DNA from: JAPOVO01 sp026708165
Lineage (GTDB): Bacteria; Chloroflexota; UBA11872; VXNJ01
Length of the DNA: 64,000 nucleotides
Direction of reading: 5' to 3'
Assembly (NCBI GenBank): GCA_965208775.1
Contig: OZ242360.1
Span: forward strand, 2,542,001 to 2,606,000
Every line of letters starts with the position of its first letter. Position 1 is the stretch's first letter. Both the position numbers and the translations under genes were made by a program. Below, one piece after another: positions 6,835-14,746 of the stretch. A model generated the notes under the pieces. It was not told the origin of the DNA, did no database searches, and saw only the letters and a program-made list of their open reading frames with translations.

Positions 6835-8121
6835 TTGAAGCCGACGGCCTCCTTCTCGTCAGTTCGGTCTGGGTTGCTGCTATACACTGTCGAAGTGGCA
6901 ACTCCAACACACAAAAGCGATGCTCGGCTTTCTGTTACGAGGATCTGGGCTCGTAACTACAAGAGCATCCGGGAACTCGCTCTGGATCTTGGCCCTCTGA
7001 CGGTGCTAGTGGGGCCAAACGCGTCTGGCAAGAGCAACGTCCTGGATGTTCTGCGCTTCATCAGCGAGGCTCTTCGGAGAGATCTTGATTCGGCCATTGC
7101 TTCCCGGCAGGGCATAGGAGCCGTCAGGAGATCGACTCCCAAGGGAGGCACACGCGACGTGGAAGTCGGCTTCATAGCTAAGTGTGGCGGCTTCCAGATG
7201 AAATATGGATTCGTGCTGGGAAGCCGTTCGGGAGTCTACCGAGTAAAGAGGGAGTACGGTGTCGTGACCGCGGCAGACCGGGAGGAGGAGCCGGTCGAGT
7301 TCGAAATCAGGGGAGGCGAGGTCCGGAAACCGCGAGTGCTGGCTGGAGAGAAATTGGAGACATCCGAACTCGCGCTTCCGTTGCTAAGACGCATCTTATT
7401 CTTCCACCCTCTCGAATCTGGGAAGAAAGTCGACGTACCAACCAGAATCTATCGGGACGTGACCCGCGTGTTGAGGTTTCTGTCTGGGATGCGGTTCTAC
7501 CGACTGTTCCCTGACGACTTGCGCGACCCCCGAAAACCGATGGACTCGCGGGTGCTTTACGAAAATGGCAGCAATCTCTCGTCGGTGTTGAGAAGGATGG
7601 AGATGGACAAGAGGAAGGCTCTCTATCTTGAAGAGATCAAGAGCGCTTTGGGCAGAGTTGTACCAGGGCTAACAGACCTGCAGGTTCGGCAGTCGGGAGG
7701 GTACATTGTGGTCAAGCTGCGGCACAGTGCGGCGGATGGGGGAGTTGCAGGGTCGACATTCGATCTCTCTCAAGAGTCGGACGGAACCGTGCGCCTTTTG
7801 GGGCTGCTCACGGCTCTCTACCAGGCCCCCCCACCTTCCCTGCTAGGTCTCGAGGAACCGGAATTGACCATTCACCCGGGAGCCTTAGGAGTGCTTGCAG
7901 ATGTCATGGTCGAAGCTGCGAGCCGGATGCAGATCGTGACCACAACCCACAGTCCCGACCTGATAGACCGATTGCCGATCAAATCGCTCAGAGCAGTCCT
8001 CGTAGAAGACGGCTGCACCAAGGTTGGCCTCGTATCGGATACGCAGGCGGATGCCGTTCTCACTGGGCTCTTCAGCCTGGGGGAACTACACAGTATGGAG
8101 GGCTTGAAACCGAGCCCGTGA
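6835..8121 (+). CDS. AAA15/AAA21-type ATPase (RecF/OLD-like), partner of DUF4276
   Basis: This is an ABC-ATPase-like protein of the AAA15/21 group. It has the KNYKSI-type entry (RNYKSIRELALDLGPLTVLV), Walker A GPNASGKS at residues 60-67, signature-like LSQESDGTVRLLGLL, Walker B LLGLEEPELTIHPG near 340, and the H-switch VTTTHSPDLIDRLP near 370. Such ATPases act as sensors or motors paired with TOPRIM-like nucleases. The next gene, a DUF4276 protein, overlaps it by GTGA, so the pair is an operon. The first 25-30 residues do not look family-like, so the real start is probably further in (for example the GTG at 6895), but no clear ribosome-binding site decides it. Confidence 0.8.
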   Translation: MKPTASFSSVRSGLLLYTVEVATPTHKSDARLSVTRIWARNYKSIRELALDLGPLTVLVGPNASGKSNVLDVLRFISEALRRDLDSAIASRQGIGAVRRSTPKGGTRDVEVGFIAKCGGFQMKYGFVLGSRSGVYRVKREYGVVTAADREEEPVEFEIRGGEVRKPRVLAGEKLETSELALPLLRRILFFHPLESGKKVDVPTRIYRDVTRVLRFLSGMRFYRLFPDDLRDPRKPMDSRVLYENGSNLSSVLRRMEMDKRKALYLEEIKSALGRVVPGLTDLQVRQSGGYIVVKLRHSAADGGVAGSTFDLSQESDGTVRLLGLLTALYQAPPPSLLGLEEPELTIHPGALGVLADVMVEAASRMQIVTTTHSPDLIDRLPIKSLRAVLVEDGCTKVGLVSDTQADAVLTGLFSLGELHSMEGLKPSP

Positions 8122-8711
8122 CTTCTACTGTGCCAGCCATCGTTCCGATAGTAGAAGGGCCAGGCGACGAAATCGCAGCACCGGTCTTGCTGAGACGAGT
8201 CCTAGGAGAGCGGCTAGGCAGATACGACTTTGAAGTCATACGACCGAAGCAGGCGAAGGGCCGGGGCGGACTAATCAAACGGCTGGAGGACTTCCTCGAA
8301 TATGCGAGGAAAACTCCACGATGTGCGGCCATACTAATTCTGCTGGATGCGGATAGAGATTGCCCAAAAGAGCTCGGGACCGAGTTGGCGTGTAGGGCCC
8401 TAATCACTGGCGTCAATATTCCAATTGCCATCGTCTGCGCAAAGCCGGAGTACGAGAATTGGTTTCTGGCCTCCGATGGGGGCTTCCCCGGAGACGTCGA
8501 GGGATTCCGTGGAGCGAAGGGGTGGCTGAGCAGCAAGATGCCGCCGGGCCTTGTGTACAAGGAAACGAAAGACCAGGTGATTTTGTCGAACGATCTCGAC
8601 ATCGAGGCGGCTTTCCAGGCTTCACGGTCTTTTCGTCGTCTTTGTAGCGCACTAGAAGAGCTTGTTGCCTGCATCGACTCAAGGAAAATGAGCGTGACGC
8701 CAGCGCCGTGA
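8118..8711 (+). CDS. DUF4276 family, TOPRIM-like protein
   Basis: The product starts at a GTG that overlaps the ATPase stop. DUF4276 features are visible: PIVEGPGDE with the first acidic residue (Glu13), the AAILILLDADRDCP strand with a DxD pair, and the family block IVCAKPEYENWFLAS near residue 110. DUF4276 is predicted to have a TOPRIM-like fold, so it is a candidate nuclease or effector of the neighbouring ATPase, analogous in layout to OLD/Gabija/PARIS-type two-component defence. The length of 197 residues fits the family. Confidence 0.78.
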   Translation: MTSTVPAIVPIVEGPGDEIAAPVLLRRVLGERLGRYDFEVIRPKQAKGRGGLIKRLEDFLEYARKTPRCAAILILLDADRDCPKELGTELACRALITGVNIPIAIVCAKPEYENWFLASDGGFPGDVEGFRGAKGWLSSKMPPGLVYKETKDQVILSNDLDIEAAFQASRSFRRLCSALEELVACIDSRKMSVTPAP

Positions 8712-9343
8712 CGCGGCCGTCATTAAGTTGATATGCCCGGGACACTGACCCAAGTGGAGTGCCAACTGGACAGCAATAGGGTATCGAAGCCTTGGCGAGA
8801 GGCACAGCTAAACCTACCTCCCATCGTAGATCACGATCCCGGCCTAGTCCCCGAGACTAGCGCAAGCTCGTGCCCCACGTGGCTCGCGCGAGACTGTCAC
8901 AATCGGCGGTTGGAAGGTGCATTGAGCCGGCGTCAGAATATCGCCGGAACCGTGACGGCCGCGCTTCGAGCTAGCAGCGACTGGGTTATCTCGAGGTCAG
9001 GCCCGGTACGGCGACTAGCGGCTACGCGTCTCCGATGTCGGAGGACAGTTCCATTGCAGTTGCCATAGCTTCTCTCTGCGGTGAGGTTTTGAGCATTGAA
9101 CACTAGGGAGAGCCGGCGAGATTTGATCCGGTCCTCGGGAAGCGCTCTGGGGGCTTCATCACGATGCCACGCCATTCACACACAGGGCTTCAGGACTCTG
9201 CCAAGATATGCCTCCGTCTTAAGCCTCTCCCTCGCCGCTTGTCCGCCTTACTGCTCTCGTATACTTGTCAATACTGTGGATAACTGACCCGCTAGTCGGG
9301 GATGTCCCGTCCATAGTTCGTGGACAACCACGGGAGTCGGCGC
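8712..9343. other. gap without recognised gene
   Basis: I see no convincing coding frame in these 632 bases on either strand. Short frames are Arg/Ser-rich shadows. The segment follows the DUF4276 stop and ends at the ribosome-binding site of the next small pseudogene. Confidence 0.4.
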
Positions 9344-9556
9344 ATGAGTCCAGTCCTTGGCGTCGCGATTCTCGTGCTGTGAGTCTGGTTCCTCTTGGCC
9401 GTCGTCAGCTCTGCCATCGCCCTGCGTAAGAATCGCTCGGCAATGCGGTGGTACCTGCTCACCTTGCTCTTCGGCGTCGTCGCGTTTCTCCTGATCCTCT
9501 TCCTGCCATCGCTGCAACCAGTTCGCTTCCTGCCTCTCCAGCGCCTGCGGATCTAG
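9344..9556 (+). pseudogene. small two-TM membrane protein with an internal TGA
   Basis: From the ATG at 9344 (preceded by GGAG at proper spacing) one frame reads MSPVLGVAILVL, TGA at 9380-9382, then VWFLLAVVSSAIALRKNRSA, MRWYLLTLLFGVVAFLLILF and LPSLQP..., ending in TAG at 9554. Apart from the stop this is a coherent 70-residue small membrane protein with two hydrophobic helices and a basic loop (RKNRSAMR). Translation could restart at the ATG of SAMRWYLL, giving only the second helix. A single nonsense mutation is the simplest reading. Confidence 0.55.
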
Positions 9557-9967
9557 GCCTGCTCCTGTATTGACTCGAGACTCATTGCCGAATACGCGTA
9601 GCTTGACGCCTGGCGCGACTGGCTTCGGCGATTCGGTCTGACTCCGATCTCCGACTGTTGCCCAACTCAAATAGTTATGGAGGCGTGAATGAAACCACTG
9701 GTCACGCTCAAAGAATTGTCGCCGTTTGGCGCTGAGTCGACGTCCTCGGTATGGCCGTTGAAAACCTTCTCAATCACGGCTTCGCCGTCCTGCACCATCC
9801 CGCCTGCCGCCAGGCCATTGCGGGCGCGCTGCGCTTGGAGTGGCTCCGCTTCCCGTTCTCCCGGCAGGCCCGATCCATCATCACTCTCAACCGCTGCCGA
9901 CGCCCTCGACCAATCCGCCGCCCGCAGGATGGAGCGACTCTGTAGTTGACCACGGTCAGTTCTTAAA
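9557..9967. other. gap without recognised gene
   Basis: Frames here on both strands are Pro/Arg/Ser-rich and look like shadows of high-GC DNA. Nothing resembling a regulatory repeat was found. The following gene starts at 9968 or at its second ATG, 9977. Confidence 0.35.
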
Positions 9968-10732
9968 ATGCTGGTCATGAACGCTACGAAGACAAACGAA
10001 GACGAATGCCGTGCCAAGCGGTGGTTGGAGTCGCAAGGTCACACCGACATCATTAGGCTGTGCGAGGACCCGCCGGACTTTGTCGTTGAAGGCCGTTACG
10101 CGGTAGAGGTACGCCGACTCAACTGGATGGCGGACATCGATGGCAAGTACGAAGGCATCGAAAACTCTGAAAAGCCGTTGGAGAGATATGTCGAAGAGTT
10201 GCTGGAGCCATATTCGCAGGCACCCAACGGATACACGGTATTCGTTGACTGCAACTACCGATTCGATCCCCCAATTCCAAAAAGGGACGTGATCGGCAGG
10301 GAAGTTAAAGCGGCTGTGGAGGAATTTAAAGAGCGGATGAGAAGGGACTTGGAATTGCGACGTTGTCCATCGTGTTCCGAAATATCACTTGAATGTGGGG
10401 TAACACTCCTATTCTGGCCGGACAGAACGCCAGGCACCGGCGGATTCGAGCTCAATGACGTTGATGTTGCGACGGGCAGTCGAGGTTTCGTAGTGAGAGA
10501 CGCGATTGACAACGTCGCCCGCAGCATTCAGGAAAAGACGCGCAAGGTCGTGGGGCGAGACAGAGTTAATGATTTTGCGGCGTGGTGGCTTGTGCTGGTC
10601 GATCATATCCACGCGGTGCCTTTGCGGGAGGCCGATTTGAACAGGATCCGACGGGCACTTCCCCGCAGAGACATTTGGTCGAGAGTGATCGTCGTGAGTC
10701 CGGAGAATCCTGAGTGGTTCTTCGAGTTGTGA
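9968..10732 (+). CDS. hypothetical protein with PD-(D/E)xK-like N-terminus
   Basis: The 254-residue product opens with NEDECRAKRWLESQGHTDII, then EDPPDFVVEGRYAVEVRRLN. This pattern (Asp37, then E47-x-R49 in a strand-turn-strand) resembles a restriction-nuclease-like core used to recognise damaged or foreign DNA, although the usual Lys of E-x-K is Arg. A lone CPSC pair near residue 125 could bind zinc with other residues. The C-terminal half (FAAWWLVLVDHIHAVP and IWSRVIVVSPENPEWFFEL) is strand-rich. No family is named with confidence. It is monocistronic, converging on the minus-strand small-protein operon. Confidence 0.6.
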   Translation: MLVMNATKTNEDECRAKRWLESQGHTDIIRLCEDPPDFVVEGRYAVEVRRLNWMADIDGKYEGIENSEKPLERYVEELLEPYSQAPNGYTVFVDCNYRFDPPIPKRDVIGREVKAAVEEFKERMRRDLELRRCPSCSEISLECGVTLLFWPDRTPGTGGFELNDVDVATGSRGFVVRDAIDNVARSIQEKTRKVVGRDRVNDFAAWWLVLVDHIHAVPLREADLNRIRRALPRRDIWSRVIVVSPENPEWFFEL

Positions 10733-10904
10733 CCGGCTTGGTAGCTGAGAAACGGCCGTCGACAAGCCGGGCAGTGTTCTGCTTGAGGACGAGCCTGCGA
10801 AGCCCCCTCCTCGAATCGACAGCCTTAAGCACTAGGTCGGCGAGACTTTCGACCAAGCCGTAGTCGAGCCAAGGCGCTAGGCGCCCGCCCCAGATAACCA
10901 CCAT
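10733..10904 (-). CDS. possible truncated partner gene downstream of the RHH-like antitoxin
   Basis: An ATG 6 bases after the antitoxin-like gene opens a frame reading MVVIWGGRLAPWLDYGLVES, LADLVLKAVDSRRGLRRLVL, KQNTARLVDG before running into the antisense of the 254-residue gene. The first 50 residues look protein-like (helical, with Leu/Val spacing). It could be the 5' end of a toxin gene truncated by the neighbouring insertion. There is no family match and the ribosome-binding site is poor, so this is a weak call. Confidence 0.25.
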
Positions 10905-10910
10905 TCCTTC

Positions 10911-11099
10911 TTAGAGCGTTTCCTGCTTCTTCGGTTGATCCTTGCGAAGTAGATCCGCCACGTGTTCCGACATAGCGACCTTGTCTTCGGAAACTGAGGC
11001 TAGATATTCCGCCGTCTCCGGCGGCAGGCTCAATACAGTGCGGACATGCTACAGATGCTCAGGCTTCGGCCGACAGCCCGGTTTCCGTCTACCTACCAT
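10911..11099 (-). pseudogene. small antitoxin-like (ribbon-helix-helix-like) gene with internal TAG
   Basis: From the ATG at 11097-11099 a single frame reads MVGRRKPGCRPKPEHL, TAG at 11049-11051, then HVRTVLSLPPETAEYLASVS, EDKVAMSEHVADLLRKDQPK and KQETL. The part after the stop has the R-T-V-L-S-L-P.E...L...S...K.S.SE.V...L layout of a ribbon-helix-helix DNA-binding domain. A CAG-to-TAG change would explain the stop. The start overlaps the end of the 110-residue gene upstream by 11 bases. Without the TAG this would be a 62-residue protein. Confidence 0.55.
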
Positions 11100-11421
11100 T
11101 ACAGATCATCCGAGACGACGGCTCGTAGGAACATCTGCAGAAGCTCTCGCAATCCTCGCGCGGAAGCGGCTTTAGCTTTAGCGCGTCATTGATGCCGTAA
11201 GTCCGACCTTGCAGCGGGGTGCACTGTTTGCAGGCTCCCTTGCCGAACGTCTGAATCTCTACATCCGTGACGCCCATATCCCCATAGGCTTCCCGGTAGT
11301 GGAGTAGCTGATCCTGGTTGGCGGCTCGGAGCACAGGAACGTGATGGGCGCCCTGGTTGAACAACATCAAGGCTCTTCGATAATGATCCATCATCGCCGA
11401 ATAGAACTTCTGGGGAGTCAT
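11089..11421 (-). CDS. small cysteine-rich protein with phage-head-like CxxC...CxC motif
   Basis: The 110-residue product has an N-terminal helical part (FYSAMMDHYRRALMLFNQGA) and a C-terminal block KGACKQCTPLQGRTYG, PLPREDCESFCRCSYEP. The spacing C64-x2-C67 ... C91, C95-x-C97 with G-x-x-Y resembles the zinc-knuckle end of phage Mu F/SPP1 gp7-type minor head proteins. It could equally be an unrelated small zinc protein. GGAGA lies at good distance before the ATG. It is the middle gene of a three-gene minus-strand operon. Confidence 0.6.
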   Translation of the reverse strand: MTPQKFYSAMMDHYRRALMLFNQGAHHVPVLRAANQDQLLHYREAYGDMGVTDVEIQTFGKGACKQCTPLQGRTYGINDALKLKPLPREDCESFCRCSYEPSSRMICNGR

Positions 11422-11513
11422 CTTGACTCTCCGGCGACGTGGCTATGTCGAAATGCGGCAGAGTGGCGCGAATCTCGGGATCGCCACCTCGGACAGTTAC
11501 ATCGCCTGGGCAG

Positions 11514-11714
11514 CTAGGCGGCCTTCACAGAGCAAGACCGACATACGATAACTTGCTGAAAGTGTTTCCGGGCCTCAATCGAAGCCGTGGAATGCGACCC
11601 AAAGCGCCCAAGATGAAGGCGGCTCCACATGTCCGGCATCCGCAAGCATCCATGCCGATGGATTACATGGTCACCGTTGGATTGCGGACTCTTGTCGACG
11701 TAATAGCTCACCAT
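11514..11714 (-). CDS. small protein of the 'YYV-NGDHxVH-GC' family
   Basis: The 66-residue product MVSYYVDKSPQSNGDHVIHR, then HGCLRMPDMW, LGRFGSH and IVCRSCS matches a family of tiny bacterial proteins that I know only by pattern: YYVN..Q.NGDHEVH..GC......LG.F..C..A...A......GC..CC. Their function is unknown. Here the middle Cys (usually after F) is His, while the final C-x2-C remains. A purine-rich GGGGGAA precedes the ATG. It is the first gene of the minus-strand operon leading to the 110-residue and antitoxin-like genes. Confidence 0.65.
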   Translation of the reverse strand: MVSYYVDKSPQSNGDHVIHRHGCLRMPDMWSRLHLGRFGSHSTASIEARKHFQQVIVCRSCSVKAA

Positions 11715-11799
11715 GGCTAAGTTCCCCCATTGGAACGGCCCACAACGTTGTGGAACCTCACGCTTCTATTTTACTACGTTTCCCGTGTGTGGAACGAAG

Positions 11800-11836
11800 C
11801 GCCCCTGGCGCGGAACCGGCTTCCACGCCAGGGGCG
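11800..11836. repeat. 11-bp perfect inverted repeat (hairpin)
   Basis: CGCCCCTGGCG at 11800-11810 pairs perfectly with CGCCAGGGGCG at 11826-11836 around a 15-base loop. There is no T-run after either side, so it is not a standard intrinsic terminator. It lies about 85 bases upstream of the small-protein operon start and could be an operator, a leader structure or a recombination site. Confidence 0.6.
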
Positions 11837-12363
11837 AGGCGACGGCACGTTGACCGTAGACCGTGTGGCGCAATGCGGGCGACAACGTGGCGGCGATGGG
11901 GCGTAGCCTGCGGTGATCATCTCGGAGGCGCGCACAAGCGCCTATATATAGAAAGAACATTTAGATAGGGCGGGAAGCATTCCTCGAAGGCGAAGAGTGA
12001 GAGGATCCGGCCGCAGACAGCGACAATGCAGGATAGGGAGCACTAGCTACCGGCAGCGGGGCCGCCAGGGCTGCTGCGCAGTCGTCCCGACACAGGCACA
12101 ACCCGAGGAGGCATGGAGCATGGCGCGGGCCGGATACCTGGGTACGTAGCCCCTCGGGATTGCATGACCGGTGAGCCGCCCTGGCGGTCAAAGCAGAGAG
12201 CTTGCGACGAGCATACGACCGGTATTGCCTCCGGTCAGACCGGTCGACGCCTCATCGAGGCTCAAGCTCCTGAACTCGCGGGGCGAACGTTACGTGCAGG
12301 CTCACCAGCACGTCCAGCAGCCATTTTTCTCCGGATTGCCAGTCGAGATCGGGAAGCGCGCAC

Positions 12364-12391
12364 TTGTGGCAGTAGTTCGGACAGTGATATA
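12364..12391 (+). promoter_or_regulatory. possible sigma-70-like promoter for the DUF262-HNH gene
   Basis: TTGTGG (12364-12369) and GATATA (12386-12391) are separated by 16 bases, about 40 bases before the chosen ATG at 12431. The match to consensus is partial and rests on position. Confidence 0.25.
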
Positions 12392-12430
12392 AAGGCGCGG
12401 GACAGGGGACATAGCAGATACACGAAGCAG

Positions 12431-14383
12431 ATGAAGATCAGCGAAATACTCGACAGGGTCGACAACGGCAGCCTCGCGCTTCCGACCTTCCAGCGTGGTT
12501 TTGTGTGGAACCGACAGCAGGTCCGCAGGCTAATGAAGTCGCTGTACCAGCGACATCCGGTCGGCAGCTTATTGATCTGGATTACGGCCACGGAAGGCGT
12601 GGAGGTCAAGGGTGATGCGCCTCCGGCTACTGGGACCATTCACCTGCTGTTGGACGGTCAACAGCGCATCACGACCCTATATGGGATTGTTCGCGGCAGG
12701 GCTCCCGCGTTCTTCGACGGCAATGCGAAGACATTCACGGGATTGCACTTTCACCTCCTGAATGAGACTTTCGGGTTCTATCAACAGACTCGGATGAAGG
12801 ACGATCCTATGTGGATCGACGTGACGAAGTTGATCAAGCGCAGCATCGGGCCGTATGTGATACAGCTTAGTTCAATGGCCGATCTGCCTATCCCCTTTGA
12901 CGTGGCCGTCAATCGTCTCAACACCATAGCCACCATCGGAGACGTCGACCTACACATCGACGGCGTCACGGGCGAGGACAAATCGATCGACGTCGTCGTA
13001 GACATCTTCAATCGAGTAAACAGCGGCGGGACAAAGCTCTCCAAGGGCGATCTTGCGCTCGCGAAGGTCTGCGCCGGATGGCCGGAAGCGCGCGAGGAAT
13101 TGAAACTGCGTCTCGCCAAGTGGCGGAAGGCAGGATTCCACTTCAAGCCTGACTGGCTGCTGCGCTGCATCAACACGGTCGTTACCGGCGGGGCGCAATT
13201 CAATGCGCTGGAGAAGGTAGACGTTGCCCAGTTCAAAGGAGGGCTGGAGCGTGCGGAAAAGTCGATAGACAGCCTAATCAATCTAGTCTCATCTCGGCTC
13301 GGACTAGACCATGACCGCGTCCTGGGCAGCCGCTATTCCTTCCCCTTGCTCGCACGTATGCTGGACGCTAGAGGCGGCGATTTCGGGAGCGCTCTCGATC
13401 AAGGCAAGCTCCTCTACTGGTACATCAACACGATGCTATGGGGGCGCTACTCGGGTTCAACCGAGTCCACGTTGAACCAGGACCTTGCCCTTATCGAAGA
13501 CCATGAGAACGGACTCGACCGTCTCATCGACCAGTTAAGGCAGCAGCGCGGCGACTTGTCCGTCAAGCCCGAAGACTTTCTCGGATGGAGTCGCGGTGCT
13601 CGTTTCTATCCGCTGCTGTACATGCTGACACGGGTACAAGGCGCGCGGGACTGGGGCACCGGGATACAACTGTCCAAGCTCATGCTGGGAGCAATGGGAC
13701 AGCTCCATCTTCACCACATTTTTCCGAAGTCGCGTCTTTACAAGTGCGGTTACTCTCGTCCCGACGTGAATTCGCTAGCCAACCTGACGTTCCTTACCGC
13801 CGAGACAAATCAAGAGGTCAGCAATCGACATCCTGCGGAGTACTTCCCCGAATACCAAGCCAAACATCCGGGCGCGGTTGAGTCTCATTGGATGCCGGTA
13901 GATCCGGCGCTCTGGGAGATAGATCGATACCCGGACTTCCTGGCGGCGAGGCGCGAGTTGTTGGCAGCCGCGGCGAACCGGATGCTCAACCAGTTCGTCA
14001 GCGGGTCGATAGACAGTTCCGCTGCAATTCAGAGCATCGTTGATCGGGACGGAGAGCAGGCACCGGGTGGCGTGGCGAGCGAAGAAGAGGAGGAGCTGCT
14101 GCAGCGGTGCAACGCGTGGGTGATGCGGTGCGGGCTGCCCGAGGGCGAAATGAACTATGAACTCACGGAGCCGGAAACCGGTCAATCGCTGGCGGTGGTA
14201 GACCTCGCGTGGCCCGACGGCTTGCAGAGCGGCCTGAGCGATCCGGTAGCCCTGCTGATCGACGAGGATGCGGAGATCGAGCGAGTCGTAAACGCGGCAG
14301 GATATCGATCATTCACGAGCCTGAGCGCCTTCCAGCAGTACGTTGCCTTGGAATTTCAGCCAGGGGAGGCCACCGCCGCATAG
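12431..14383 (+). CDS. GmrSD/SspE-like DUF262-DUF1524 (HNH) restriction protein
   Basis: The 651-residue protein starts at MKISEILDRV, although the frame is open further upstream without family similarity. DUF262 motifs are LPTFQRGFVWNRQQVRRLM (QR at 21-22), LLLDGQQRITTLYGI (DGQQR at 75-79) and DIFNRVNSGGTKLSKGDL near 190-205. The C-terminal HNH/DUF1524 motif is LHLHHIFPKSRLY near 425-435, followed by SLANLTFLT. Proteins with this layout are NTP-stimulated type IV restriction enzymes (GmrSD, cutting glucosylated hydroxymethylcytosine DNA) or phosphorothioate-sensing SspE. No ssp or dnd modification genes are in the window, so a GmrSD-like role is more likely. A 200-residue helical C-terminal extension with an acidic EEEEEL stretch follows the HNH. 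Confidence 0.82.
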   Translation: MKISEILDRVDNGSLALPTFQRGFVWNRQQVRRLMKSLYQRHPVGSLLIWITATEGVEVKGDAPPATGTIHLLLDGQQRITTLYGIVRGRAPAFFDGNAKTFTGLHFHLLNETFGFYQQTRMKDDPMWIDVTKLIKRSIGPYVIQLSSMADLPIPFDVAVNRLNTIATIGDVDLHIDGVTGEDKSIDVVVDIFNRVNSGGTKLSKGDLALAKVCAGWPEAREELKLRLAKWRKAGFHFKPDWLLRCINTVVTGGAQFNALEKVDVAQFKGGLERAEKSIDSLINLVSSRLGLDHDRVLGSRYSFPLLARMLDARGGDFGSALDQGKLLYWYINTMLWGRYSGSTESTLNQDLALIEDHENGLDRLIDQLRQQRGDLSVKPEDFLGWSRGARFYPLLYMLTRVQGARDWGTGIQLSKLMLGAMGQLHLHHIFPKSRLYKCGYSRPDVNSLANLTFLTAETNQEVSNRHPAEYFPEYQAKHPGAVESHWMPVDPALWEIDRYPDFLAARRELLAAAANRMLNQFVSGSIDSSAAIQSIVDRDGEQAPGGVASEEEEELLQRCNAWVMRCGLPEGEMNYELTEPETGQSLAVVDLAWPDGLQSGLSDPVALLIDEDAEIERVVNAAGYRSFTSLSAFQQYVALEFQPGEATAA

Positions 14384-14394
14384 CGGGCGGAACG

Positions 14395-14661
14395 AGTAGC
14401 GCCGAATATGTGGACCGAGCCGAGGAGTCGGAGGTGCTGTTCACTCTCATAGCCGAGCGCTACGAGCGTCGATCCCTGGGGATCACCTCGAACCTGGTGT
14501 TCAGCGAGTGGGAGAAGGTGTTCGCAAACGCCATGGCGACCGCCGCAGCGATAGACAGGATCGTCCACCACTCGGTCATCCTCGAGTTCGACCTGCCGAG
14601 CTACAGGACCTACGCCGCCCAGAACCGTCAGACAGATATGAACTCAGACCGGCAAAAATAG
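14395..14661 (+). pseudogene. IstB C-terminal remnant (IS21-family transposition helper)
   Basis: Beginning 12 bases after the DUF262-HNH stop, the frame reads DRAEESEVLFTLIAERYERR, SLGITSNLVFSEWEKVFANA, MATAAAIDRIVHHSVILEFD and LPSYRTYAAQ. This is the well-conserved C-terminal part of IstB ATPases (LIAERYERRSLGITSNL.FSEW..vF.....A.A.iDR..HHs.il). The ATP-binding N-terminal half and any IstA are missing. It is a scar of an IS21-type insertion and is unlikely to be functional. Confidence 0.8.
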
Positions 14662-14746
14662 TTGACGCCGTACATCGGCTACCGGATGCCCAAGGGGGAG
14701 ACAGGGTAGCCATAGTCGAGCAGACCTTCGGAAGGGAGATAAGCAC

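Larger units (their letters stand above)
11715..12430. other. 716-base divergent intergenic region
   Basis: This stretch lies between the minus-strand small-protein operon and the plus-strand DUF262-HNH gene. It contains a perfect 11-bp inverted repeat (listed separately) and a weak promoter-like pair near its right end. Frames in 11750-12400, including the N-terminal extension of the next gene, look non-coding. Confidence 0.5.

Noticed and set aside
12171..12392. 73-codon ORF with SSRLKLLNSRGERYVQAHQH
   Set aside because: The phrase looks protein-like, but there is no start signal, no family and it lies in another frame within the spacer; insufficient for a gene call.
12113..12430. N-terminal 106-codon extension of the DUF262-HNH gene
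   Set aside because: The frame is open but the sequence is Arg/Pro/Ser-rich and unlike any DUF262 protein. The family-like N-terminus MKISEIL begins at 12431, so the extension is untranslated DNA.
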